A program made the position numbers and the translations under genes. A model generated the notes under the pieces. It saw only the letters and a program-made list of their open reading frames with translations. It had not been told where the DNA came from and did not search any database. Below, piece after piece: positions 41,531-49,954 of a DNA stretch of 64,000 nucleotides. The stretch's first letter is position 1. Each line of letters opens with the position of its first letter. The stretch comes from Nonomuraea sediminis (GTDB lineage Bacteria; Actinomycetota; Actinomycetes; Streptosporangiales; Streptosporangiaceae): NCBI RefSeq assembly GCF_018531495.1, contig NZ_JAHDTI010000009.1, positions 124,001-188,000 of the forward strand. The letters run 5' to 3'.

Positions 41531-42357
41531 CAGCCGGCGGTGTGCTTGGTGATCGCACCGACGATCTCCGGCCAGAGCGGGCGCGGGAAGTCGTGGCCCA
41601 TACCGGGGAAGGTGAGCAGCCGGGCACCGGGCACGGCCGCGGCGGTGGCCTGCCCGCCGGCCAGCGGCACGAGCTGGTCGTCCTCACCGTGGATGACGAG
41701 CGTGGGCATGCGGAGCCCGGCCAGCGCCTCGGTCCTGTCGGGCGAGGCCATGATCGCGGCGAGCTGGCGGCCGGTCCCGTCCGGGTCCCAGGCGCGGTCG
41801 TAGGCCGTCCCTGTCATCCAGGCGATCCGCTCGCGGTCCAGCGGGAAACCGGGCGAGCCGATGATCGACCAGGTGTGGAGCTCGTGCTCGATGAGCGCCT
41901 CGCGCTCCGACGGCGGCACCGACATGAGCACCGCCAGGGCCGCCTCGGTCGGCGGGGAGATCGACGGGCCCGGCGTCGACATGATCGAGGTGAGCGTGAG
42001 CACCCGGTCGGGGTGCCGGATGGCCAGCGCCTGGGCGATCATGCCGCCCATCGAGGCGCCCACGATGTGCGCCCGGTCCCAGCCGAGCGCGTCGAGCAGC
42101 CCGGCGGCGTCGTCGGCCATGTCCTCGAGGAGGTAGGGGGGATCGCCTGCCTGCGGCAGGTGGGTCGACAGGCCCGCGTCGCGGTTGTCGTAGCGGACGA
42201 CATGGTGGCCCTGCTCGGCCAGGAGCCGGCACAGGTCGTCGTCCCAGTGGATGAGCTGGGCGCCGAGGCCCATGATCAGCAACAGGGGCCGCCCGTCGGG
42301 CGACCCCATGCTCTCGTAGACGATCTCGATGCCGTTGACGGGAACGCGCGTGGTCAC
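41530..42357 (-). CDS. Alpha/beta hydrolase
   Basis: The 275-residue protein is a single-domain alpha/beta hydrolase: LLLIMGLGAQLIHWDDDL (oxyanion region), nucleophile elbow HIVGASMGGMIAQALA, Asp in VIHGEDDQLVP and His in FPGMGHDFPRPLW. This resembles aclacinomycin methylesterase/haloperoxidase-type hydrolases. The GTG at 42357 appears leaderless, with CATTCT 6 nt upstream inside a 13-bp palindrome. It is monocistronic between two strong terminators. Confidence 0.9.
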   Translation of the reverse strand: MTTRVPVNGIEIVYESMGSPDGRPLLLIMGLGAQLIHWDDDLCRLLAEQGHHVVRYDNRDAGLSTHLPQAGDPPYLLEDMADDAAGLLDALGWDRAHIVGASMGGMIAQALAIRHPDRVLTLTSIMSTPGPSISPPTEAALAVLMSVPPSEREALIEHELHTWSIIGSPGFPLDRERIAWMTGTAYDRAWDPDGTGRQLAAIMASPDRTEALAGLRMPTLVIHGEDDQLVPLAGGQATAAAVPGARLLTFPGMGHDFPRPLWPEIVGAITKHTAG

Positions 42358-42363
42358 CCGATC

Positions 42364-42376
42364 AGAATGGCATTCT
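42364..42376 (-). promoter_or_regulatory. 13-bp palindrome over hydrolase promoter
   Basis: AGAATGGCATTCT is symmetric around its centre and covers the putative -10 of the alpha/beta hydrolase, 7 bp from its start codon. It could bind a small dimeric regulator. Confidence 0.4.
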
Positions 42377-42398
42377 AGTTTCTCTTCGTAAAGAGGAA

Positions 42399-42450
42399 GA
42401 GCCCCCCACGCGGCCGCCCAGGGGGAAGGGGCAGCCGCGTGGAGGGCTCT
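42399..42450 (-). terminator. Long GC-rich terminator hairpin
   Basis: AGAGCCCCCCACGCGGCCGCCC (42399-42420) pairs with 42429-42450 with only two mismatches. It begins 5 bp after the stop of the riboswitch-controlled secreted protein on the minus strand. Confidence 0.8.
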
Positions 42451-42454
42451 GGTC

Positions 42455-43255
42455 TCAGCGGCGGACGAGCTTGCGCAGCTTGTCCTGACCGAGCACGAGC
42501 CCGCCACCCAGGATGGCCAGGCCGCCGGCGATGGCGAAGCCGCCGACGCCGTTCGACTGGTTGACCGGCTCGCTGGCGGCGGCCGCCAGCGCGGGGCTCA
42601 CGCCCGCGGGCTTGTCCTGCTGGGGGTCAGCGGGCAGCGCGGCCTGGGCCGGGGCGTCAGGCTGCTTGGTCTCGGGCTGCTGCTTCGGGGCCTGCGGCAG
42701 GATGACCTTCGGCGGCTTGGCCGGGTTGTGGTCAAAGCGAGCGTAGGCGCCGGTGGAGAAGGCCACGGGGTGGTTCTTCTTGCCCGGGCCGCCGCCCCAC
42801 TTGGTGATGACGTACTGGACCTTGATGTGGCCCTCGCCGCCGACGCCGTCGACGCCGAGCGTGGAGGAGTTGAACTTGCCGCCGGTGAGCTGGGCGAAGG
42901 TCTTGGCGTCCAGGTCGAGCATGACGCCGCTGTTGGAGGGGTTGCCCGGGCCGCGGTCGCCGACGAAGAACGGCGCCTTCTTGCCCTTGTAGATGACGTA
43001 GCCCTCGGTGAACAGGGGCCAGCTGGGGCTGGCGACCAGGCCCTTCTGCATGGGCTTGCCGCTGGCGGGCAGGCCGGTGTCACCGGCGCGGCCGGAGGAG
43101 TCGTCCCAGAAGTAGGAGGCGGTGGTCCCGCCCTTGAGCAGGGGCCTCTTCTGGTCGAAGGAGTCGGCGTGAGCAGCGGTGGTGCTGACGGTCAGCGCGC
43201 CGATGAGACCGGCGCCGAGCAGGGCGATAGAACGCATGCCGAAGCGAGCAGACAT
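42455..43255 (-). CDS. Secreted protein with DPBB-like domain and membrane tail
   Basis: The 266-residue protein has a signal peptide (about residues 1-31, ending AAHA) and a central domain (about 45-165). Its FFVGDRGPGNPSNSGVMLDLDAKTFAQLTGG segment resembles double-psi beta-barrel proteins of the RlpA/expansin kind. A Pro/Gln-rich linker and a C-terminal hydrophobic helix with a basic end (KLRKLVRR) follow. It is probably exported and membrane-anchored, acting at the cell wall. Control by a c-di-AMP riboswitch fits this, since such riboswitches precede wall hydrolases in actinobacteria. The domain call is moderate. Confidence 0.75.
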   Translation of the reverse strand: MSARFGMRSIALLGAGLIGALTVSTTAAHADSFDQKRPLLKGGTTASYFWDDSSGRAGDTGLPASGKPMQKGLVASPSWPLFTEGYVIYKGKKAPFFVGDRGPGNPSNSGVMLDLDAKTFAQLTGGKFNSSTLGVDGVGGEGHIKVQYVITKWGGGPGKKNHPVAFSTGAYARFDHNPAKPPKVILPQAPKQQPETKQPDAPAQAALPADPQQDKPAGVSPALAAAASEPVNQSNGVGGFAIAGGLAILGGGLVLGQDKLRKLVRR

Positions 43256-43434
43256 GGAAAAGCAAAGTCCTTCGTGCGGGAACAGGGCAAAGCGCTCAAT
43301 CAGAAGGGCGTAGCCGGGCAGGAGGCCGAACGGTCGCTACGCGGAGCGCAGGGGGGAAAGCTGAGGGGGAAGGGCCGTCAGTAGGCTGCGGCAGGCTGTG
43401 ACTCTGTGCGCGGCGGGGGAACGAGCATGTGAGT

Positions 43435-43570
43435 AAAGTCCTCTCCATCTCGCCTACCGGGTTAGCTGACGGGTTCGGACGTGGAGATGCCCTACCGGCT
43501 CACAGCCGGATTCACCCCAAGGAACGTGGTTCCCCGGTTCCCGCGGGTGCGGGATTCGGCGCCAGCCGGC
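43435..43570 (-). ncRNA. ydaO-yuaA c-di-AMP riboswitch
   Basis: On the minus strand the leader contains the conserved ydaO blocks in order: GGAACCGGGGAACCA, CTTGGGGTGAATCCGGCTG, AGCCGGTAGGGCATCTCC, CGAACCCGTCAGCTAACCCGG and TAGGCGAGATGGAGA. Binding of cyclic di-AMP turns such genes off in studied cases. It ends about 180 nt before the start codon of the secreted protein. Confidence 0.92.
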
Positions 43571-43685
43571 GGCCTCTTCTTTGTGAAGGGCACGGTCACC
43601 AGCTGGTAACGCAAAGGACTCTATGGGTCAAAACCAGCAAAAGCAAAACAAAACCCATGAAAAGGGCAGAAGATCTACCTTAAGG

Positions 43686-43723
43686 GTCAAAAAAGAGAGG
43701 GGGTACGGCAAGCCGTACCCCCT
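43686..43723 (-). terminator. Intrinsic terminator with T-run after DUF5302 gene
   Basis: AGGGGGTACGGC (43698-43709) and GCCGTACCCCCT (43712-43723) form a 12-bp perfect stem. On the minus strand it is followed by CTCTCTTTTTTG. It lies 13 bp after the DUF5302 stop. Confidence 0.88.
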
Positions 43724-43736
43724 AGAAACACCAGCG

Positions 43737-43937
43737 TCAGCCGCCGCTCTTGCGTCGGAATGAGCGCTTGCTGGCGGCCGGGCCGTGAGCCCCGTGAATC
43801 TTCGACGGATCCCCGCCCCTGCCACCCGCGCCCGCGTCGGCGTGCTGGTTGCGCTTGCGATCCAGCGCCTCACGGAACTTGCGCTTCATCTCGTCCTCGG
43901 GAGTCTCGCTGACTTCCTGCTCCGGTGTTTCCGCCAT
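43737..43937 (-). CDS. DUF5302 small protein
   Basis: The 66-residue protein is highly charged: an acidic start (MAETPEQEVSETPEDEMKRKFREALDRKRNQH) and a Gly/Lys/Arg-rich tail with HGAHGPAASKRSFRRKSGG. This is the DUF5302 pattern of actinobacteria, of unknown function. The ATG at 43937 has AGGAGG 6 nt upstream, and a T-run terminator follows the stop. Confidence 0.85.
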   Translation of the reverse strand: MAETPEQEVSETPEDEMKRKFREALDRKRNQHADAGAGGRGGDPSKIHGAHGPAASKRSFRRKSGG

Positions 43938-43972
43938 GAGGACCTCCTGGTGTTGGGGACCCTCAAAGCTTC

Positions 43973-45406
43973 TCACGACGCCAAACTCGCCTCCACCTCG
44001 ACCTGCGCTTGAGGGATGCGCGGGAGCGCGCCGCCGCGCAGCGCCAGGATCGCCACGAGCGCGACGACGGCGCCCGCGACGCCCAGTATCGGGATGACCT
44101 CCGCGGCCGCGGCGGCATGGGCGGCGGGCAGCCCGTGCCGCGGCGCCTCGTTCACGATCACGGAGGTGTAGGCGGTGCCGGCGAAGGCGAGCGCGACCGA
44201 GCCGCCGATCTGCCGGAAGAAGGTCAGGTTGGCCGAGGCCACGCCGATGTGCTGAGGCGGCACCGACTGCTGCGCGGCCACGGTGAGCCCCGACAGCATC
44301 GGCCCCATGCCCAGCCCGATCAGCACCATCCAGCCCGCCAGCAGCCAGGGCGAGGTGTCGACGGCCAGGTTCACGCACAGCAGCGTGCCCGCGATCATCA
44401 GGAACGGCGAGGCCATCAGCCACGGCTTGTACTTGCGGGTCCTGCTCATCAGGGCGCCCATGACGATGCTGCCCGTGACCATGGCCAGGGTCAGCGGGTA
44501 GATCCGCATCCCGGAGTCGGTGGCGCTCACGCCGAGCGCCGACTGGAAGTAGCGCGGCAGGAAGACCACTCCCGCGTACATGCAGAACGCGGTGAAGAAC
44601 GAGATCACCATGACCAGCGTGTAGTCGCGGTTGCGGAACAGGTGCATCGGCACGATCGGGTGCTCGACCCGCAGCTCGACCAGCACGAACATGACCAGCA
44701 ACGCCAGCGCCAGCAGGATCGGCACGATCACCGCGGCACTGGTCCAGGTGTGCCCGTCGACGCCCTTCTCGGTCAGCCCCACGAGCAGCGCGCTGATCGC
44801 CACGGTGAACACGCCGATGCCCAGGTAGTCGGGCCGCCCGCCGCCCGTACCCGCACGGCGAGGCAACTGGCGCCACACGATCGCCATCAGGATGATCCCG
44901 AGCGGCACGTTCACGTAGAACGACCAGCGCCAGTTCACCTGGTCGGTGAAGACGCCGCCGACGAAAGGCCCGGCCAGGAAGCTCAGCGCCATCACCGCGC
45001 CGAGCGCGCCCTGGATGCGCGAGCCGCCGCGGTCCGGCGGGAACATCTCGATCACCAGCGCCAGCGACAGCGGCATCAGCGCACCGGCGCCCAGGCCCTG
45101 CAGCGCGCGGAAGGCGATCAGCTGCGTCATGTCCTGGGCGGCCCCGCACAACGCCGATCCGACGATGAACACGGCCATCCCGATGAGCAGCAGCGGCTTC
45201 CTGCCGTGCTGGTCGGACAGCCGGCCGTACATCGGGACGGTCACCGTCGAGGTCAGCAGGTAGGCGGTGACCACCCAGGTGTAGAGCGTGGTCCCGCCCA
45301 GCTCGGCGGTGATCCGCGGCAGCGCGGTCCCGACGATCGACTGGTCGAGCATGGCCAGAAACATCCCGCCGAGCACGGCGAGGAGCAGCGATATGTTAGG
45401 TTTCAC
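43973..45406 (-). CDS. DHA2-family MFS drug exporter (14 TMS)
   Basis: The 477-residue protein has about 14 membrane helices and DHA2/EmrB motifs: LAMLDQSIVGTALPRI in helix 1, YGRLSDQHGRKPLLL (motif A), QGLGAGALMPLSLALV and the antiporter motif C GAVMALSFLAGPFVGGVFT. It probably exports toxic organic compounds with proton exchange. The GTG start at 45406 lies 9 bp from the PadR operator, and PadR is divergent. This is a classic repressor/efflux pair. Confidence 0.95.
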   Translation of the reverse strand: MKPNISLLLAVLGGMFLAMLDQSIVGTALPRITAELGGTTLYTWVVTAYLLTSTVTVPMYGRLSDQHGRKPLLLIGMAVFIVGSALCGAAQDMTQLIAFRALQGLGAGALMPLSLALVIEMFPPDRGGSRIQGALGAVMALSFLAGPFVGGVFTDQVNWRWSFYVNVPLGIILMAIVWRQLPRRAGTGGGRPDYLGIGVFTVAISALLVGLTEKGVDGHTWTSAAVIVPILLALALLVMFVLVELRVEHPIVPMHLFRNRDYTLVMVISFFTAFCMYAGVVFLPRYFQSALGVSATDSGMRIYPLTLAMVTGSIVMGALMSRTRKYKPWLMASPFLMIAGTLLCVNLAVDTSPWLLAGWMVLIGLGMGPMLSGLTVAAQQSVPPQHIGVASANLTFFRQIGGSVALAFAGTAYTSVIVNEAPRHGLPAAHAAAAAEVIPILGVAGAVVALVAILALRGGALPRIPQAQVEVEASLAS

Positions 45407-45415
45407 ACGTGAAGA

Positions 45416-45441
45416 TTGACCTGTAACTCCTTACATGTCAA
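45416..45441. promoter_or_regulatory. PadR operator between efflux gene and padR
   Basis: TTGACCTGTAA (45416-45426) and TTACATGTCAA (45431-45441) form an inverted repeat with 10 of 11 positions matching and a 4-bp centre. Its TGTAA/TTACA arms resemble PadR boxes and lie between the two start codons. Confidence 0.7.
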
Positions 45442-45462
45442 GCGTTGCACTAAGGTGGGATC

Positions 45463-45972
45463 ATGTCCCTGCGGATGGCGCTGCTGGGCCTGCTCGAGGC
45501 CAAAGGCCCGGCAAGCGGGTACGACCTGGCCAAATCGTTCGAACGCTCGCTCAACCACGTCTGGCAGGCGGGGCACACGCAGATCTACCCCGAGCTGGTG
45601 AAGATGGACTCCGACGGGCTGATCGCGGTCCAGTCCGAGGGAGCGCGCGGTCGCAAGATCTACGTGATCACCGAGGACGGCAAGGGCCGGTTGCACGCCT
45701 GGCTCAGGGACCACGAGCCCGCCATCACGATCCGCAGCGACATCGCGCTGCAGGCTTTCCTGCTCCCCCTGCTGGAGACCGCGCAGGCCATCGACGTGCT
45801 GGAGCGCATCAGGCGCAGCTTCGAGGAGCGGCTGTCGGTCCTGGAGTGCTTCCCCGACCCCGAGTCCAAGTCCGACTTCGGCAGGTTCGCGCTCAAGCTC
45901 GGCCTGGCCCAGACCAGAACGGGCCTGGCCTGGGCCGACGAGTGCCTAGCCGAACTTCGTTCTCGCCTCTGA
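45463..45972 (+). CDS. PadR-family regulator
   Basis: The 169-residue protein has the PadR winged helix (LRMALLGLLEAKGPASGYDLAKSFERSLNHVWQAGHTQIYPELVKMDSDGLIA) and a Vir_AphAI4-like C-terminal helix bundle used for dimerisation. The ATG at 45463 follows AGGTGGGA. It very probably represses the divergent MFS exporter through the 26-bp site between them, releasing upon binding an exported compound. The last 27 bp overlap the convergent thrE-like gene. Confidence 0.93.
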   Translation: MSLRMALLGLLEAKGPASGYDLAKSFERSLNHVWQAGHTQIYPELVKMDSDGLIAVQSEGARGRKIYVITEDGKGRLHAWLRDHEPAITIRSDIALQAFLLPLLETAQAIDVLERIRRSFEERLSVLECFPDPESKSDFGRFALKLGLAQTRTGLAWADECLAELRSRL

Positions 45973-47283
45973 GCGCGTGGTGGCCACCTCGAGGCGTTCG
46001 CGGGGCACGAAGCTCGCGCCGACCATGACGCCCAGGGCGATCGCCAGCACGACGACCCCCGTGTTGACCAGGTCGGCCAGGCTGGCCGCGCTCTGCTGGA
46101 CGACCAGCTCGCTCACGCTCGCCAGCCCCAGCGAGCCCGGCACCAGCATCCAGAACGAGGGCAGGTACAGCACCTGCGAGGGCGTCCTGGCCCGCCGCTG
46201 GACCAGGTGCGCGAGCACCGGCAGCACCAGCCCCGCCACGAACGCGCCGAAGGGCGCTCCCGCGGCCGTGCTGCCCATCACCTGCGCGGCCCGAGCGACC
46301 AGCAGGACGGCGAGCAGCCACGGCAGCAGCCGCCGCGGCGCCGAGTAGCTGACCACGAACCCGATGCCGAGCAGCGCCACCCCCACCCACGGTGCCCACG
46401 CGCCCAGCCCCCGCACCGCAGGCCCCGCCGGTATCGGGGCCTGCGTGGCCACCGAGGTGCCGACCAGGATGCCGAAGGCCAGCAGGAGCAGCACGTTGAA
46501 CGCGCTGGCCAGCCGGCTGAGCCCGGACAGCATGTCGCCCTGCGACAGCTCGATCACCCCCATGGTGAGCTGGGTGCCGGGCAGGAACGCGATCAGCGGC
46601 GCGACGAGCATCAGCGAGGCCCATTCGTGCAGCACCGGCCCTGCCCAGACCCGCGCCGCCATGGTCACCAGGGCCGCCGCCACCACCGGCAGCGCCGTCT
46701 CGAGCCAAGGGATCCTGGACCCGATCATGCGCAGCAGGCCGACCCCGAGCCCGAGCGCCACGTACCCGGCCACGGCGGGGAGCGTGGCGTGCTGGATGAC
46801 GCCGAGCCCGACGGTCTGCACGGCGTATCCGGCGACCGACTCGATCGGGTTGAACCTCTCGGGGATGGCCGAGATCCTGAGCAGTTCCTCCATGGCGTCG
46901 GCCGCCGTCGTGGGCTCGTCCTTCAGCCTGTCGACCAGCGAGTAGAGCGCCTGGATCTGGGCCAGCGTGAGCCTTTCGCCCTCGATCGGCAAAAATTCGA
47001 TGGCCTCGAAGGCGCCCTCCCCCACCCGGACGAACACCCCCGTCGGGACGATGAACGAGCGGACCCTGGCGCCGTTCCTGGCGGCCACGTCCCTGATGGC
47101 GTCCTCGACCTCCTCGATCAGCGCGCCCGCCATCACCAGCATCGCGCCGAGCTCGCACAGGAACGTCGCGAACTCGCGGGTCCACTGGGCCTGCAGGTCC
47201 GCCCTCGGCACCACCGTGACGGCCTTGGGGCGCCGCCCGGTGAGCACCCCCCAGGCCTGCCGCGCGCCGCGCTTCAACCCCAC
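45946..47283 (-). CDS. thrE: Threonine/serine exporter (ThrE family)
   Basis: The 445-residue protein has the ThrE layout. A cytoplasmic ThrE domain comes first (FATFLCELGAMLVMAGALIEEVEDAIRDVA, VFVRVGEGAFEAIEFLPIEGERLTLAQIQALYSLVDRL). About ten membrane helices follow, including LPGTQLTMGVIELSQGDMLSGLSRLASAF, the conserved family stretch. It exports threonine/serine or related small molecules. The start is uncertain between GTG 47283 and TTG 47289; neither has a clear ribosome site. Confidence 0.9.
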   Translation of the reverse strand: MGLKRGARQAWGVLTGRRPKAVTVVPRADLQAQWTREFATFLCELGAMLVMAGALIEEVEDAIRDVAARNGARVRSFIVPTGVFVRVGEGAFEAIEFLPIEGERLTLAQIQALYSLVDRLKDEPTTAADAMEELLRISAIPERFNPIESVAGYAVQTVGLGVIQHATLPAVAGYVALGLGVGLLRMIGSRIPWLETALPVVAAALVTMAARVWAGPVLHEWASLMLVAPLIAFLPGTQLTMGVIELSQGDMLSGLSRLASAFNVLLLLAFGILVGTSVATQAPIPAGPAVRGLGAWAPWVGVALLGIGFVVSYSAPRRLLPWLLAVLLVARAAQVMGSTAAGAPFGAFVAGLVLPVLAHLVQRRARTPSQVLYLPSFWMLVPGSLGLASVSELVVQQSAASLADLVNTGVVVLAIALGVMVGASFVPRERLEVATTRSEARTKFG

Positions 47284-47362
47284 AGCCAAAGGGTTTCCCG
47301 AGCATGAGCCCCAGCAAGGTCAAAGGGAGATCCGTTCTTGGTGTTGCGGAGAAACTTGACCG

Positions 47363-47376
47363 GTAACGACCGTTAC
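47363..47376 (+). promoter_or_regulatory. Inverted repeat upstream of mreB-like gene
   Basis: GTAACG-AC-CGTTAC is a 14-bp inverted repeat, 26 bp before the start codon. TTGACC lies directly upstream (47356-47361). It may be an operator; no good -10 follows at the right spacing. Confidence 0.35.
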
Positions 47377-47402
47377 ATGACGCCAACAGCGGAACTGCGG
47401 CA

Positions 47403-48377
47403 ATGAACCCGCTTCGCCTCCTCGGCCGTGACGTGGCGATCGACCTCGGCGCGGCAAGCACGCAGATCTACGTCAAGGGCAAGGGCATCGTCCTCAACGA
47501 ACCCTCAGTGGTGACGCGCTCCCTGGCCACCGGCAAGGTGGTGGCCGTCGGTGCCGATCCGGCCCCCAAAGGGGAAACCCTCACCGTCAGACCGGTCAGC
47601 GGTGGCCTGCCGTACGACGGAGACCTCACCCGCCACATGCTGCGACATTTCCTGAAGAAGGCGCACGGGCATCCCTTCGCCCGCCCCTGCATGGTGATCG
47701 CGCTGCCCAGCGACCCCACGGGGATCATCGGCGACGCCCTGAGCAACATGGCCTACGACATCGAGGCGCGGCGCGTCTACCTGGTCCACCACGGCATGGC
47801 GGCCGCGATGGGCGCGGGGCTGCCCGTCAAGGAGGCCACGGGGAACATGGTCATCGACATCGGCTGCGACACCACCCGCATCGCGGTCGTCTCCTGCGGC
47901 GCCGTGGTCGCCGCCAGGAGCCTGCCCGTCGGTGGAGGCGACGTGACCAAGGCCCTGGTGGCCCTCGTCAGGCGCGAGCACGGCCTGGTGATCACCGAGG
48001 CGGCGGCCGAGGACGCCAAGCGCCGCAAACCGCTGGAGGTGCCCGCGGTCGACCCGTACACCGGCGAGCGCCGGACGGTCACGATCTCGGCCGAGCTGGT
48101 CAGCATGGCCACCAAGACCCCGGCCGAGCGCATCGCCCGGGCGGCCGCGGACATGGTGGAGGGCCTGTCGCCCGACCTCGCGCTCGACATCGCCGACCGC
48201 GGCGCGGTGCTGACCGGCGGCGGCTCGCTGCTGCGCGGGCTGGGCAAGCGGCTGCGGCAGGAGCTCGGCATCCCGGTGCAACGGGCCGAACGGCCGGTGG
48301 AGTCGGTGGCGCTCGGGCTGGGGCGCTGCGTCGACGACCTGCGGCGGATCCCCGGCCGGCTGGTCATCCGTCCGTGA
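47403..48377 (+). CDS. MreB-like actin homologue
   Basis: The 324-residue protein has actin-fold nucleotide motifs: DVAIDLGAASTQIYVKGKGIVLNEPSVV (phosphate 1), NMVIDIGCDTTRIAVVSCGAVV (phosphate 2) and AVLTGGGSLLRGLGKRL (adenosine). It is slightly shorter than the 340-residue MreB norm. The usual DMGGGT is GCDTT, and LGTANT is LGAAST, so nucleotide handling may differ. It stands alone without mreC/mreD, as sporulation-associated Mbl-type paralogues do in actinomycetes. Confidence 0.88.
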   Translation: MNPLRLLGRDVAIDLGAASTQIYVKGKGIVLNEPSVVTRSLATGKVVAVGADPAPKGETLTVRPVSGGLPYDGDLTRHMLRHFLKKAHGHPFARPCMVIALPSDPTGIIGDALSNMAYDIEARRVYLVHHGMAAAMGAGLPVKEATGNMVIDIGCDTTRIAVVSCGAVVAARSLPVGGGDVTKALVALVRREHGLVITEAAAEDAKRRKPLEVPAVDPYTGERRTVTISAELVSMATKTPAERIARAAADMVEGLSPDLALDIADRGAVLTGGGSLLRGLGKRLRQELGIPVQRAERPVESVALGLGRCVDDLRRIPGRLVIRP

Positions 48378-48585
48378 ACCCGATGGTGGCGTGGGTCCCG
48401 TCGCAGAACGGCTTGTTGCGCGAATGGCCGCACCGGCACAGCTCGTACCGCTCGCGGGCGGGATACGCCTCGCCCTCGACCCAGCTCACGGATTGGCCGC
48501 GCTCGTCCGTGCCGATGATCTGCTTCCTGATGGGCACCGACCCGCTGACCGAGTAAGGTCCGTTCGGGGTCACTTCGATACGCAC
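48364..48585 (-). CDS. CDGSH iron-sulfur domain protein
   Basis: The 73-residue protein has the CDGSH cluster motif: ELCRCGHSRNKPFCDGTHATIGF, with three Cys and one His ligating a redox-active, acid-labile [2Fe-2S] cluster. The start GTG at 48585 is the only reasonable choice. It converges with the mreB-like gene, overlapping by 14 bp, and is divergent from the DUF2127 gene. Confidence 0.93.
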   Translation of the reverse strand: MRIEVTPNGPYSVSGSVPIRKQIIGTDERGQSVSWVEGEAYPARERYELCRCGHSRNKPFCDGTHATIGFTDG

Positions 48586-48614
48586 GATCAGTGCCGTATC
48601 CCGTGGAGGAATCC

Positions 48615-49388
48615 GTGAAACGTTCCTGGCCGCTCGACTGGTCGCTGTTCACCTGCGCCTTCACCAAGCACGTGACCTACGCGCCCGACGAGGAGGCCCT
48701 GCGCGGGCGGCTGCACGTCACGACCGCGGCGGGCGAGGCCTGGCGGTGCCTGCGCTGCGCGACGTACGTGGTGGGGCCGCCCACCGGACACGGCCCGGCC
48801 GACCACGCGCCCGTCGTGGGGCGCGGCAAGCAACTGCGCGACGCGTTCGTGCTGCGCTTCTTCGCGATCGAGCGGCTGCTGCGGGGCCTGGTCATCGGGC
48901 TGGCCGCCTACGGGGTGTTCCGCTTCGCGCACAACCGCGAGTCCATCCAGCGCGTGCTCGAGCGGGACCTGCCGCTGCTGAGGACCCTGTTCGGCAACGA
49001 GGGCATCGACCTGAGCCACTCCAAGATCTACCACTGGGTCGAGGCGTCGCTGACGGCGGGCACCACCACGCTCACGCTGGTCGGCCTCGGCCTGTCGCTC
49101 TACGCGCTGATCGAACTGATCGAGGCGGTCGGCCTGTGGCTGCTCAAGCGCTGGGGCGAGTACTTCGCCTTCGTGGCCACCGCGCTGTTTCTGCCGCTGG
49201 AGATCTACGAGCTGATCGAGCGGGTCACCTGGGTACGCGTGGTGATCTTCCTCATCAACGTGGCGCTGTGCGTCTACCTCATCTACACCAAGCGTCTGTT
49301 CGGCGTGCGCGGCGGCCGCGCCGCCTACGAGGCCGAACGCCACAGCGCCTCGCTGATCGAGGTCGAGCGCATGGCGGCGGGGCAATGA
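48615..49388 (+). CDS. DUF2127 membrane protein
   Basis: The 257-residue protein starts with an unusual Cys-containing cytoplasmic segment (WRCLRCATYVVGPP, a possible zinc knuckle). Four hydrophobic segments follow in the DUF2127 pattern (RDAFVLRFFAIERLLRGLVIGLAAYGVFRF, LYALIELIEAVGLWLLKRWGEYFAFVATALFLPLEIYELI). The GTG at 48615 has TGGAGGA 5 nt upstream. It is coupled to the DUF421 gene by a 4-bp overlap. The function is unknown. Confidence 0.85.
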   Translation: MKRSWPLDWSLFTCAFTKHVTYAPDEEALRGRLHVTTAAGEAWRCLRCATYVVGPPTGHGPADHAPVVGRGKQLRDAFVLRFFAIERLLRGLVIGLAAYGVFRFAHNRESIQRVLERDLPLLRTLFGNEGIDLSHSKIYHWVEASLTAGTTTLTLVGLGLSLYALIELIEAVGLWLLKRWGEYFAFVATALFLPLEIYELIERVTWVRVVIFLINVALCVYLIYTKRLFGVRGGRAAYEAERHSASLIEVERMAAGQ

Positions 49389-49954
49389 CCCAGGACCTGC
49401 TCGTCGCCGGCGTCTCCCTGGCCGACAAGGCCATACGGACGATCGCCGTCTATCTCGTCGTCGCGCTGCTGCTGCGGATGGCGGGCAAGCGCGGGCTCGC
49501 CCAGCTCAACAGCTTCGACCTGGTGGTCATGCTGCTGCTCAGCAACGTCGTGCAGAATGCCATCATCGGCCCCGACAACTCGCTGGTCGGCGGCCTGGAG
49601 GGCGCGGTGATCCTGGTCGCCTTCAACGCCCTGGTGGTACGGCTGGCGGCCAGGGTCCCGTGGGTGGCCGACCTGTTCGAGGGCCACGCGACGGTCCTGG
49701 CCCAGGACGGCCACTACAACGACGGGATCCTGGCCCGGCTGGGCCTGCGCAAGGCGGACGTGGACGTCTCCATCCAGCGCCAGGGCGGCAACAGCGTCCG
49801 CGACACCAGCCTGGTCACGCTGGAGCCCGGCGGCGCCGTGGTGGTCCGCCTGCGCAAGGAGGAGGAGAACGCCACCCGCGGCGACATCTCCTCCCTGGCC
49901 GACCGCCTCGAGCACATCGAGCGGCAGCTCGACGCCCTGGTCAACCGGCGCTGA
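49385..49954 (+). CDS. DUF421 (YetF-like) membrane protein
   Basis: The 189-residue protein has three hydrophobic segments and DUF421 signatures: LLRMAGKRGLAQLNSFDLVVMLLLSNVVQNAIIG, VVRLAARVPWVADLFEGHATVLAQDG and SLVTLEPGGAVVVRL. Bacillus homologues belong to the YetF/YcaP group, linked to spore or membrane functions. It overlaps DUF2127 by 4 bp and is probably its partner. A coiled tail (LADRLEHIERQLDALV) ends the protein. Confidence 0.88.
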   Translation: MTQDLLVAGVSLADKAIRTIAVYLVVALLLRMAGKRGLAQLNSFDLVVMLLLSNVVQNAIIGPDNSLVGGLEGAVILVAFNALVVRLAARVPWVADLFEGHATVLAQDGHYNDGILARLGLRKADVDVSIQRQGGNSVRDTSLVTLEPGGAVVVRLRKEEENATRGDISSLADRLEHIERQLDALVNRR

